DNA of 64,000 nucleotides from Pseudomonas moraviensis (GTDB lineage Bacteria > Pseudomonadota > Gammaproteobacteria > Pseudomonadales > Pseudomonadaceae). The first letter of the stretch is position 1. Every line of letters starts with the position of its first letter. Under the pieces are notes generated by a model. The model did no database searches. It worked only from the letters and a program-made list of their open reading frames with translations, and was not told where the DNA came from. Position numbers and translations under genes: made by a program. Positions 15,813 through 23,572 of this stretch are shown here, in pieces. The stretch lies in NCBI RefSeq assembly GCF_900105805.1, contig NZ_LT629788.1, positions 1,860,001-1,924,000 of the forward strand. The letters are read 5' to 3'.

Positions 15813-16718
15813 ATGAACTCGCTCGATAAACTCATCAGCCTGGCCAACGTGCGCGGCGGCCTGGATCTGCGTTGCCAGTTTCAGGGCGACTGGGCACGTG
15901 ATCACCAACAGGAAGCCTTGGGCAAGGCGCCCTATCACATCGTCCTCGAAGGTGAATGCCGGGTTGAGCTGGCGAGCGGACAACGCCTGGCGATGCGCGC
16001 CGGCGATATTCTTTTGCTGCCACGGGGCACGCCACATGTGCTGCACAGCACCGGTAAAAACGTAGCGCCGATGGCGCCAACGCTGATTCCCGGCGGGGTG
16101 TTGCCAATCTATCGGCTGGGTGGCGCGAGCGCCGATCTGGACATGCTCTGCGGTGGCTTTCATTACAACCGCGCGTCGATGCTGTTCGCTGCCCTCCCCG
16201 ACTACCTGTTGATTGCCAACGATGGCTTGCCGGTGGATGCGCCGCTGACAGCCCTGGTCGCGCTGTTGCGCAGCGAAGCCGACAGCGAGCAACCGGGCGC
16301 ACGATTTCTTCTCGACTCGCTGTCCCAGGCCTTGTTCACCTTGATCCTGCGTGCGCATCTGGCCCGGGCCGATCACGACAAAAGTACCCTGGCGCTGCTT
16401 GGCGACCAGCGCCTTGGTCGAACCTGTCAGGCGATATTGGCCGACCCGGCACACGAATGGACCATCGAGGCCATGGCCGACACCGCTAACATGTCCCGCG
16501 CAACCTTCATGCGTACATTTGCCCGGGTCGCTGGCGTGTCGCCGTGGGTGCTGCTGACCCAGTTGCGCATGGAACTGGCATTCAGTCTGCTCAGCCATTC
16601 GCATCTGGGCCTTAACGACATTGCCGTGCAGGTCGGATATCAGTCGCAAGCGGCGTTCAGCAAGAAATTCAAGGAAATCTACGGCGAGGCCCCGGGCAAG
16701 ATCCGCCGCGCGATCTGA
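15813..16718 (+). CDS. rclR: AraC-family regulator, RclR-like (reactive chlorine sensor)
   Basis: This is a 301-residue regulator with an N-terminal cupin-type sensor domain (residues about 1-180; RAGDILLLPRGTPHVLHS) and a C-terminal double helix-turn-helix (about 205-300; MADTANMSRATFMRTFARVAG and IAVQVGYQSQAAFSKKFKEIYG). E. coli RclR is activated by oxidation of Cys21 and a second Cys near residue 89. Counting from the ATG at 15813, this protein has Cys21 (LRCQFQGDW) and another Cys at 113 (DMLCGGFHYNR). A GTG at 15807 is an alternative start. It is divergent from rclC and probably activates it under oxidative chlorine stress. Confidence 0.85.
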   Translation: MNSLDKLISLANVRGGLDLRCQFQGDWARDHQQEALGKAPYHIVLEGECRVELASGQRLAMRAGDILLLPRGTPHVLHSTGKNVAPMAPTLIPGGVLPIYRLGGASADLDMLCGGFHYNRASMLFAALPDYLLIANDGLPVDAPLTALVALLRSEADSEQPGARFLLDSLSQALFTLILRAHLARADHDKSTLALLGDQRLGRTCQAILADPAHEWTIEAMADTANMSRATFMRTFARVAGVSPWVLLTQLRMELAFSLLSHSHLGLNDIAVQVGYQSQAAFSKKFKEIYGEAPGKIRRAI

Positions 16719-16872
16719 AGGATCGACCGGTTTGTATCAGCATGTAGCTTTCGCCAACCCGGATACACACGCATGCGAAGTTCGGCCATGCGCACACAGA
16801 ACTGACACATTTAGCGCGCTAAATACCCCTGTCGCTTCCATTCCTACCCTAATCAAACGACAGGACATCACC

Positions 16873-17649
16873 ATGAACAAAGTCTTCGCAACCCTCGCCC
16901 TCACCGCCGCCATGTTCGGCGCCACCGCTGCGTTCGCCGCGCCGGTCAAACCTACCGTGGTGCTGGTGCACGGTGCCTTCGCCGATTCGAGCAGCTGGAA
17001 CGGCGTGGTCAAGATTCTCGAGAAGGATGGCTACCCGGTGATCGCCGCCGCCAACCCGCTGCGTTCGGTCAAGGGTGATGCGCAATCGGTGGCTGATGTG
17101 CTGGCCAGCGTGAAAACTCCGGTGGTGCTGGTCGGCCACTCCTACGGTGGCCCGGTGATCAGCGAAGCCGCTTATGGCAATGCCAATGTCAAAGCGCTGG
17201 TGTACGTCGCTGCATTCGCGCCGGAAAAGGGTGAAACCGCTGCCGAGTTGTCCGGGCGTTTCCCCGGCAGCACCCTTGGCCCGACCCTGTCGGCCCCGGT
17301 TGCCCTGGCCGATGGCGGCAAGGATTTGTACATCCAGCAAGACAAATTCCACGATCAGTTCGCAGCCGATGTGTCTCAGGCGGATGCGAAGTTGATGGCC
17401 GCCACCCAGCGCCCGGTCACCGTCGCCGCGCTCAACGAAGCCGCCACCGAGCCAGCGTGGAAAACCGTGCCGTCGTACTTTGTCTACGGTGACCAGGACA
17501 AGAACATCCCGGCGCAAGCCCTGGCGTTCATGGCCGAGCGGGCACACGCCAAGCAGACCGTTGTGGTCAAAGGCGCGTCGCACGTGGTAATGGTGTCGAA
17601 CCCGAAAGCCGTCGCCAGCCTGATCGAAACCGCCGCTACGGCGAAGTGA
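16873..17649 (+). CDS. Secreted alpha/beta-hydrolase
   Basis: This 258-residue protein has a signal peptide (residues 1-23, ending AFAA). An alpha/beta-hydrolase domain follows: TVVLVHGAFADSSSW carries the oxyanion-loop motif, VGHSYGG the nucleophile Ser, YGDQDKNIP the acid region and KGASHVVM the catalytic His. Proteins of this type are esterase-like. It lies downstream of the rclR-like gene on the same strand with a 154-base gap, so it may have its own promoter. It is followed by a strong hairpin terminator. Confidence 0.88.
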   Translation: MNKVFATLALTAAMFGATAAFAAPVKPTVVLVHGAFADSSSWNGVVKILEKDGYPVIAAANPLRSVKGDAQSVADVLASVKTPVVLVGHSYGGPVISEAAYGNANVKALVYVAAFAPEKGETAAELSGRFPGSTLGPTLSAPVALADGGKDLYIQQDKFHDQFAADVSQADAKLMAATQRPVTVAALNEAATEPAWKTVPSYFVYGDQDKNIPAQALAFMAERAHAKQTVVVKGASHVVMVSNPKAVASLIETAATAK

Positions 17650-17664
17650 TCGAACCTTGCAGCG

Positions 17665-18585
17665 TCAGCCGTGAACCCTGTTCACGGCTTTCAGCGCCGG
17701 GTGATGCTGAAGGCGTTCGCTGAGAAAATCGACAAACGTGCGTACCTTCGCCGGTACGCGCGGATGTTTCAGATAGACCAGTTGCACAGGTAACGCCGGT
17801 GGCTCAAAGCCCTCCAGCACCAACTCCAGTTCACCGGCCGCGACCTGGCTGGCGACTTGATAAGACAGCACCCGGGTAATGCCCCAGCCGGAACTGGCAA
17901 TGTTGATCGCCGCCTGATTCGCGGTGACCACCAGACGCGGTTCGAAGCGAAAACTCAACGGGCCATCGGCATGGGCGAATTGCCAATCGCTGAGCAAATG
18001 ACTGGCAGACGACATGACGATATTGGCGCGGCTCAACTCGTTCGGATGTTGCGGCCGACCATAACGGGCGAAGTAATCGGGCGTGCCGCAGATGACCTGG
18101 CGGACCTCGCCGACCTTGATCGCATGCTGATTGTTGTCGTGCAGATGACCGATGCGCACGGCGACATCGATGCCCTCCTCGGCCATGTTCACCACCCGAT
18201 CAACCAGCAAGGCCTTCAGATGTACGGAAGGAAACGCATCGACGTATTGCGCCAGCAACGGCGCGATGAACAACTCGCCAAACAACACCGACGCAGTCAC
18301 GCTCAAATGCCCGCACGGCACCCGATAACTGCCTGCGGCCGCCTCTTCGGCTTCGTCGATATCGCAAAGAATCCGTCGGCAATCATCCAGATAACGATGC
18401 CCGGCTTCGGTCAGGTGCAGGCTGCGCGTGGTGCGCGACAACAGGCGCGTGCCGATGCGTTGTTCCAGCGCAGCAATCGCACGGGTGACGCTGGGTGGCG
18501 AGGTATTCAAACGCCGGGCCGCAGCCGCGAAGCCACCCTCCTCGGCCACGGCCAGGAACATGCGCATTTCCTGAAAACGATCCAT
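17665..18585 (-). CDS. LysR-family transcriptional regulator
   Basis: This 306-residue regulator has an N-terminal HTH (GGFAAAARRLNTSPPSVTRAIAALE) and a CrgA/PecT-type substrate-binding domain from about residue 90 (GHLSVTASVLFGELFIAPLL). It ends with the common FVDFLSERL element. It is convergent with the alpha/beta-hydrolase gene. Upstream is a REPIN and then the GST gene on the same strand. It could control the GST/reductase pair, whose shared promoter contains a LysR-like dyad, but that link is inference. Confidence 0.9.
   Translation of the reverse strand: MDRFQEMRMFLAVAEEGGFAAAARRLNTSPPSVTRAIAALEQRIGTRLLSRTTRSLHLTEAGHRYLDDCRRILCDIDEAEEAAAGSYRVPCGHLSVTASVLFGELFIAPLLAQYVDAFPSVHLKALLVDRVVNMAEEGIDVAVRIGHLHDNNQHAIKVGEVRQVICGTPDYFARYGRPQHPNELSRANIVMSSASHLLSDWQFAHADGPLSFRFEPRLVVTANQAAINIASSGWGITRVLSYQVASQVAAGELELVLEGFEPPALPVQLVYLKHPRVPAKVRTFVDFLSERLQHHPALKAVNRVHG
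17667..17690 (+). terminator. Terminator after the alpha/beta-hydrolase gene
   Basis: AGCCGTGAAC, loop CCT, GTTCACGGCT is a perfect 10-bp stem followed by TTTC. It overlaps the last codons of the convergent LysR gene. Confidence 0.65.
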
Positions 18586-18627
18586 AGGCGGGAACCTGTA
18601 GAAAACCTCGAAAACACAGTGAAATCA

Positions 18628-18717
18628 TGTGGGAGTGAGCCTGCTCGCGAAAGCGGTGTGTCATTCAACTCTGATGTTGACTGACAGAAAGCCTTCGCGA
18701 GCAGGCTCGCTCCCACA
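18628..18717. repeat. REPIN (inverted pair of REP sequences)
   Basis: Two REP sequences face each other: GTGGGAGTGAGCCTGCTCGCGA on the left and its inverse, TCGCGAGCAGGCTCGCTCCCAC, on the right, with about 45 bases between. It lies between the LysR and GST genes. Confidence 0.95.
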
Positions 18718-18738
18718 GGGGTTTGGCGTGTGCTGATA

Positions 18739-19368
18739 TCAAGCGCTTTGCAGGCCTACCGCGGTGCGCTGCATGCCGACGAATTTCGGCAGCGTCTCAA
18801 CCCGTTCCAGCCAGGCCCGCACATTCGGGTAATCCTCGAGCGAGACATTACCTTCCGGTGCGTGGGCGACATAAGTGTAGGCAGCCACATCGGCAACGGT
18901 TGCCTTGTCACCGGCGAGGAATGCGCTGTTGGCCAGTTCGTCTTCCATCACTTGCAACAAAGCATGGGAACGTTTGATCGCATCAGCCGCGTCGTAACCG
19001 GCACCGAACACAGTGATCAAGCGCGCCGTGGCCGGGCCGGAGCTGATCTGGCCGGCAGCCACCGATAACCAGCGCTGTACTTTGGCTTGCTCGACCGGGT
19101 CGCTCGGCAGCCATTGGCCGTTGCCATATTTGCCGGCGAGGTAGACGAGAATGCCGTTGGAATCAGCGAGCACCGTGCCGTTGTCGTCAATCACCGGCAC
19201 TTGGCCGAAACGGTTGAGGGCAAGAAATTCAGGCGTTTTGTGCGCGCCCTTCATCAGGTCGACGAACACCAGTTCGGTCGGAACGTCCAGCAGGGACAGC
19301 ATCAACTCGACGCGATGCGAATGGCCGGACAACGGATGGCGGTACAGTTTGACGGCTGACTGAGACAT
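18739..19368 (-). CDS. Glutathione S-transferase family protein
   Basis: This is a 209-residue GST with an N-terminal thioredoxin-like domain (residues 1-80; [20 protein letters not shown], then [27 protein letters not shown], with the cis-Pro and the Ser of the glutathione site). The C-terminal helical domain is about 90-205 ([26 protein letters not shown]). The start at 19368 has AGGAG upstream. It is divergent from a large flavo/iron-sulfur reductase, sharing a regulatory region with two TTTCA/TGAAA dyads. The likely role is conjugation or reduction of electrophiles in the cytoplasm. Confidence 0.92.
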   Translation of the reverse strand: MSQSAVKLYRHPLSGHSHRVELMLSLLDVPTELVFVDLMKGAHKTPEFLALNRFGQVPVIDDNGTVLADSNGILVYLAGKYGNGQWLPSDPVEQAKVQRWLSVAAGQISSGPATARLITVFGAGYDAADAIKRSHALLQVMEDELANSAFLAGDKATVADVAAYTYVAHAPEGNVSLEDYPNVRAWLERVETLPKFVGMQRTAVGLQSA

Positions 19369-19471
19369 GACGTGCTCCTGAATTATTCGAGGTCGACCCG
19401 CTGATCGTGTCGATGGGCTCATCCTGCTCCCCTGCCGTAAATCGCGGAATCCTCACTCAATACAATCGAGC

Positions 19472-19538
19472 ATTTCAGCCAGTGAAATAATCCCCCTCGT
19501 CCTTGGACGCACGTAGGGATCATTTCACCGACTGAAAC
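19472..19538. promoter_or_regulatory. Pair of dyad operators between GST and reductase genes
   Basis: ATTTCA-GCCAG-TGAAAT (19472-19488) is a perfect dyad. ATTTCA-CCGAC-TGAAAC (19522-19538) repeats it with one mismatch, 50 bases further on, about five helical turns. Both have the T-N11-A form of LysR-type sites. They lie in the divergent promoter region and are a good candidate for a shared operator. Confidence 0.6.
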
Positions 19539-19651
19539 AGTGGATTGCAGTTTCTGGCCATTCCCTCGCAACCGGCCGAGAGCGAACATGAGCCCACTTG
19601 AGCTTCAGCCCCTGGCGGCTCACCGGCCCGTCTGCACTGAGGAGAATCGAA

Positions 19652-21703
19652 ATGGACACAGCGTCGAAACCGCAGCCCTCGCCCTGGCATGAAGGTGAGC
19701 TGACCCTGCAACGTGCCGTCGGCGCGGTGGAGATGATGGTCGGTGTCGGCCAGCGACAACTGGCCCGCGACTGGATGCCGGACCAGCACCGCGAGTTCTA
19801 TGCGCAACTGCCCTTCGTCGTGCTCGGCGCCGTCGACAGCCAGGGCGATCCGTGGGCAACGCTGCGCACCGGTCAACCGGGGTTCATGGATTCGCCTTCG
19901 CCGCAGGTGTTGAAGATCAAACTCGACGCCCAGCGCAATGACCCGGCCAATCAAGGCCTGCAGCCCGGCGATGCGATCGGCATGCTCGGCATCGAGCTGC
20001 ACACTCGCCGGCGCAATCGCATGAACGGCAACATCAGCCGCCGCGATGACAACAGCCTCGAGATCGGCGTGACCCAGGCTTACGGCAATTGCCCGCGCTA
20101 CATCAACTTGCGCCATTACGCCTTCGTCGACGAAACCACCGACACCGCGCTCGACCTGCCTGTCAGCGAACCGCTGGTGCGCGACATGATCACCGCCGCC
20201 GATTCGTTCTACGTAGCTACTTATGTGGTGCGCGATGGTGAGCGTCAGGTCGATGTGTCCCATCGCGGCGGCAAATCCGGTTTCGTGCATATGGACGAGG
20301 ACGGCACCCTGACCATCCCGGATTTCTCCGGCAATCTGTTCTTCAACACCCTCGGCAATATCCTGCTCAATCCGCGAGCCGGACTGACCTTCATCGATTT
20401 CGAAAGCGGCGATCTATTGCAGATGACCGGCAGCGCCGAAGTGCTGCTCGACGATCCGCAGATCGCTGCGTTCCAGGGTGCCGAGCGTCTGTGGCGTTTC
20501 AAGCCGCAGCGCATCGTTTACCGTCAGGCCGCGTTGCCGCTGCGCTGGGCCGAGCAGCCGGAAGGCGATTCGCCCAATTCGCAGATGACCGGCAGCTGGG
20601 AACAGACCCGCGAGCGTTTGCAGGCTGAGGCGCTGCGCAATCAGTGGCGTGCGCTGCACGTCACGCGGGTGGTCGATGAGAATCCGCAGATCCGCTCCTT
20701 TTACCTGCAAGCCAACGACGGCTTCTGCCTGCCGCGCTTCGAACCGGGCCAGCACTTGCCGATCAAGGTCTTGCTCGACGGCCAGGACGCCGCGTCGATC
20801 CGCACCTACAGCGTGTCCAGCGCACCGTCGGACGAGTTCTTGCGCATCAGCGTCAAACGCGATGGCTCGGTTTCTTCACACTTGCACGACCGGGTTCAAG
20901 CACTGGATTTGATCGAAGCCCGCGCCCCGCAAGGCGACTTCACCGTCGACGCCACGGAACGGCGCCCGCTGGTGCTGCTCGCCGCCGGGGTCGGGGTGAC
21001 GCCATTGCTGTCGATGCTGCGCGAAGTGGTCTATCAGGGCAAACGCATCAGCCGCATGCGCCCGACCTGGGTGGTGCAAAGCAGTCGCACCGTCGAGGAT
21101 CTGGCCTTTCGCGAAGAAATCGATGCTTTGGCTGCGCGTGCCGGCGACAAGGTCAAAGTGCTGCGGGTGGTCAGCCAGCCGCCGCTGCAGGCTACAGCGC
21201 AGGGCTACGACCATGCCGGGCGCATCGACATCGCCTTGCTGAAAAGCCTGCTGCCGCTGGATGACTACGATTTCTATCTGTGCGGCCCGGGCAGCTTCAC
21301 CCAGGCGCTGTACGACGGCCTGCGCAAGATGCGCATTCCCGATGATCGCATCCACGCCGAAACCTTCGGCCCGTCGACGCTGATCCGCGATGTCGAAATC
21401 AGCACCCCGGCGCCGCCGCAAGTGCCGGTCGCTGAAGAGCCGGTCAAGGTGTTGTTCGCCACGTCCGGCAAGGAAGCGCGCTGGGAACCGGGCAGCGGCA
21501 CCTTGCTGGAACTGGCCGAGGCACGTGGCCTGAATCCGGAATTCAGCTGCCGCGGCGGTTCGTGCGGCACCTGCAAAACCCGCCTGAGCAGCGGCCAGGT
21601 GCATTACCTCACCCCGCCGGCCATGCGCCTGGCGGACGACGAAGTGCTGATCTGCTGCGCCGCCCCGGCGCAGGGCAGCGACACCTTGGTGCTGGACGTT
21701 TGA
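19652..21703 (+). CDS. PNPOx-like / ferredoxin-NAD reductase / [2Fe-2S] fusion protein
   Basis: This 683-residue protein has three parts. Residues about 20-300 are a flavin-binding split-barrel (PNPOx-like) domain (FVVLGAVDSQGDPWATLRTG). Residues about 340-440 are an FAD domain (RTYSVSSAPSDEFLRISVKR). Residues about 440-570 are the NAD domain (VLLAAGVGVTPLLSMLRE). The last 80 residues are a plant-type ferredoxin with CRGGSCGTC and a later Cys in ICCAAP. Electrons can flow from NAD(P)H through FAD and the cluster to the flavin site or to a partner oxygenase. The start at 19652 has GGAGA upstream. It is divergent from the GST gene and followed by a small ORF. The substrate is unknown. Confidence 0.88.
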   Translation: MDTASKPQPSPWHEGELTLQRAVGAVEMMVGVGQRQLARDWMPDQHREFYAQLPFVVLGAVDSQGDPWATLRTGQPGFMDSPSPQVLKIKLDAQRNDPANQGLQPGDAIGMLGIELHTRRRNRMNGNISRRDDNSLEIGVTQAYGNCPRYINLRHYAFVDETTDTALDLPVSEPLVRDMITAADSFYVATYVVRDGERQVDVSHRGGKSGFVHMDEDGTLTIPDFSGNLFFNTLGNILLNPRAGLTFIDFESGDLLQMTGSAEVLLDDPQIAAFQGAERLWRFKPQRIVYRQAALPLRWAEQPEGDSPNSQMTGSWEQTRERLQAEALRNQWRALHVTRVVDENPQIRSFYLQANDGFCLPRFEPGQHLPIKVLLDGQDAASIRTYSVSSAPSDEFLRISVKRDGSVSSHLHDRVQALDLIEARAPQGDFTVDATERRPLVLLAAGVGVTPLLSMLREVVYQGKRISRMRPTWVVQSSRTVEDLAFREEIDALAARAGDKVKVLRVVSQPPLQATAQGYDHAGRIDIALLKSLLPLDDYDFYLCGPGSFTQALYDGLRKMRIPDDRIHAETFGPSTLIRDVEISTPAPPQVPVAEEPVKVLFATSGKEARWEPGSGTLLELAEARGLNPEFSCRGGSCGTCKTRLSSGQVHYLTPPAMRLADDEVLICCAAPAQGSDTLVLDV

Positions 21704-21721
21704 ATTTTGAGGAGGTGTGCC

Positions 21722-21934
21722 ATGAATTCGTTTGCCGAAACCAACGTTGTTTGGCCGCAGGAGAAAACCGGATTGTCAGCCAGCGAGTGCGAGCGCAGCT
21801 TCTTGCTGCCGCAATTGATGGGCTCGCTCGCTGGTGAAGCCTGCGCGATGACTGGCTCATTCAATCATCGCGAGGATCTGCCCCCGAGCCCGAACGGCTG
21901 GTTTTCCCGTGGGCTCAAGGCGCTGTTTGCTTAA
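21722..21934 (+). CDS. Small hypothetical protein
   Basis: This is a 70-residue ORF starting 18 bases after the reductase stop, with a strong GGAGG 8 bases before the ATG. No known domain is visible. It begins MNSFAETNVVWPQEKTG and ends WFSRGLKALFA. The good ribosome-binding site and operon position suggest it is translated. Its stop codon overlaps the stop of the convergent gabP-like gene. Confidence 0.5.
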   Translation: MNSFAETNVVWPQEKTGLSASECERSFLLPQLMGSLAGEACAMTGSFNHREDLPPSPNGWFSRGLKALFA

Positions 21935-23337
21935 GCTTTGCTCGCAGCCGCCACTCTGCCCGCCGGCCGGTGCTGGCGGCTGGTGGCCAATCCGATGAAC
22001 GAGATCAGTAGCGCCAGGCCAATCGTCGAGCTCACTTCCATGCGATGTTCAGGGGTGATCATCATCACTGCCAACGCCGCGCAGATGAAAGCGATGACCA
22101 GCCAGGTGAGCCACGGAAACAGCCACATGCGCAAGGTCATTTCGATCTTTTCCCGTTCCAGTCGGCGGCGCATGCGCAACTGCGAAATGGCGATCACCAG
22201 ATACACCAGCAAGGCAATCGCGCCGGAGCTGGCGAGCAGGAACTGGAACAACCCGGCCGGCATGAAGTAGCTGAGCAACGTTACGCCTGCGCCGATCACC
22301 GTGCTGGCAATGACCGCCGCGCGCGGCACACCGGCGGCCGAGGTCACTTTCAATGCCGGCGGTGCATCGCCGCGTCGGCCCAGCGAATAGAGCATGCGCG
22401 AAGAGATGTAGATCGACGAGTTCATGCAACTGGCGACCGCGATCAGCACGACCACGTCGACGAGGAATTTGGCGTTGGGGATGTTCATCAGCTCCAGTGC
22501 GCGCTGGTAGGAACCGACCGAGGCGAGTTGCGGGTCGTTCCACGGCACCACGGAAATCACCACGAAGATCGACAGCAGATAGAAGATGCCGATGCGCCAG
22601 ATTACCGAACGGGTCGCCTTGGCGATGTTCTGCGCCGGGTTGTTCGACTCCGCAGCGGCGATGGTCACCGCTTCGGTGCCAATGAAACTGAACATGATAG
22701 TGATGAAAGCGCCGACCACCGCTGACATGCCGTTCGGCGCGAAGCCGCCGTGCTCGGCCATCAGCGTGCTCAAGCCGGTGGCTTCGCGCTCGGGAATCCA
22801 GCCCATCAGCACCGCAAAGCCCAGGCCGATGAAACCGATGATCGCGATGACCTTGGCCATGGCGAACCAGAATTCGAACTCGCCGTATTTCGACACGCTG
22901 AACAGGTTGGTGATCACCAGCAGCACGATCGACAGCAAGGCGAACAACCACGCGTCGACCTGGGGAAACCATTGATTGAGTACGTGCCCGGCGGCCAGTG
23001 CTTCGATCGGAATCACCAGCACCCAGAACCACCAGTAGAGCCAGCCGATGGTGAACCCGGCCCAGCGGCCGATGGCCTGATCGGCGTAGGTGGAAAACGA
23101 GCCGGTGTCGGGATGCGCCACGGCCATTTCGCCGAGCATGCGCATCACCAGCACGACCAATAGGCCGGAGAACAGATAAGCGAGCAGCACCGCAGGTCCT
23201 GCGGCGGCGATGGCGTGGCCTGAGCCAACGAAAAGTCCTGCGCCGATGATGCCGGCAATCGAAAGCATGGTGACGTGGCGCGGTTTGAAACCTTGCGCCA
23301 ACTGACCGTTGGAGTCCTTGGGGTTCAGGCTGTTCAT
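21931..23337 (-). CDS. gabP: Amino-acid permease, GABA permease-like
   Basis: This 468-residue APC-superfamily transporter has twelve predicted spans. FKPRHVTMLSIAGIIGAGLFVGSGHAI is the N-terminal family motif. GEMAVAHPDTGSFSTYAD and GWLYWWFWVLVIPIEALAAG are highly typical of Pseudomonas GabP. It would import gamma-aminobutyrate or a related amino acid with protons. No gabT or gabD lies nearby, so the exact substrate is uncertain. It stands alone on the minus strand. Confidence 0.8.
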   Translation of the reverse strand: MNSLNPKDSNGQLAQGFKPRHVTMLSIAGIIGAGLFVGSGHAIAAAGPAVLLAYLFSGLLVVLVMRMLGEMAVAHPDTGSFSTYADQAIGRWAGFTIGWLYWWFWVLVIPIEALAAGHVLNQWFPQVDAWLFALLSIVLLVITNLFSVSKYGEFEFWFAMAKVIAIIGFIGLGFAVLMGWIPEREATGLSTLMAEHGGFAPNGMSAVVGAFITIMFSFIGTEAVTIAAAESNNPAQNIAKATRSVIWRIGIFYLLSIFVVISVVPWNDPQLASVGSYQRALELMNIPNAKFLVDVVVLIAVASCMNSSIYISSRMLYSLGRRGDAPPALKVTSAAGVPRAAVIASTVIGAGVTLLSYFMPAGLFQFLLASSGAIALLVYLVIAISQLRMRRRLEREKIEMTLRMWLFPWLTWLVIAFICAALAVMMITPEHRMEVSSTIGLALLISFIGLATSRQHRPAGRVAAASKA

Positions 23338-23572
23338 GGGTTCTTATTGTTCTCATGATCGACGTTTGGGCCACTGACTGAGCGTCAGGCGATCATCATT
23401 TCCTTGAGCCGACTCAGGCGAAAGCAGCGACGCAGACGCTTTGCCGACGAAATGATGCTTCACCTTACGTGGCCCGACCGCCGCCCAACTAGCCTGAGTG
23501 CGGCATGCCGATGCCTGATCTCGACATGCCACTCTCAGGCCACCATGGGTCGGAGGCCACCGCTGCGGCGGA

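Noticed and set aside
22049..23374. A 441-codon frame on the same strand as the gabP-like gene.
   Set aside because: An out-of-frame His/Arg-rich translation of the permease; no domain.
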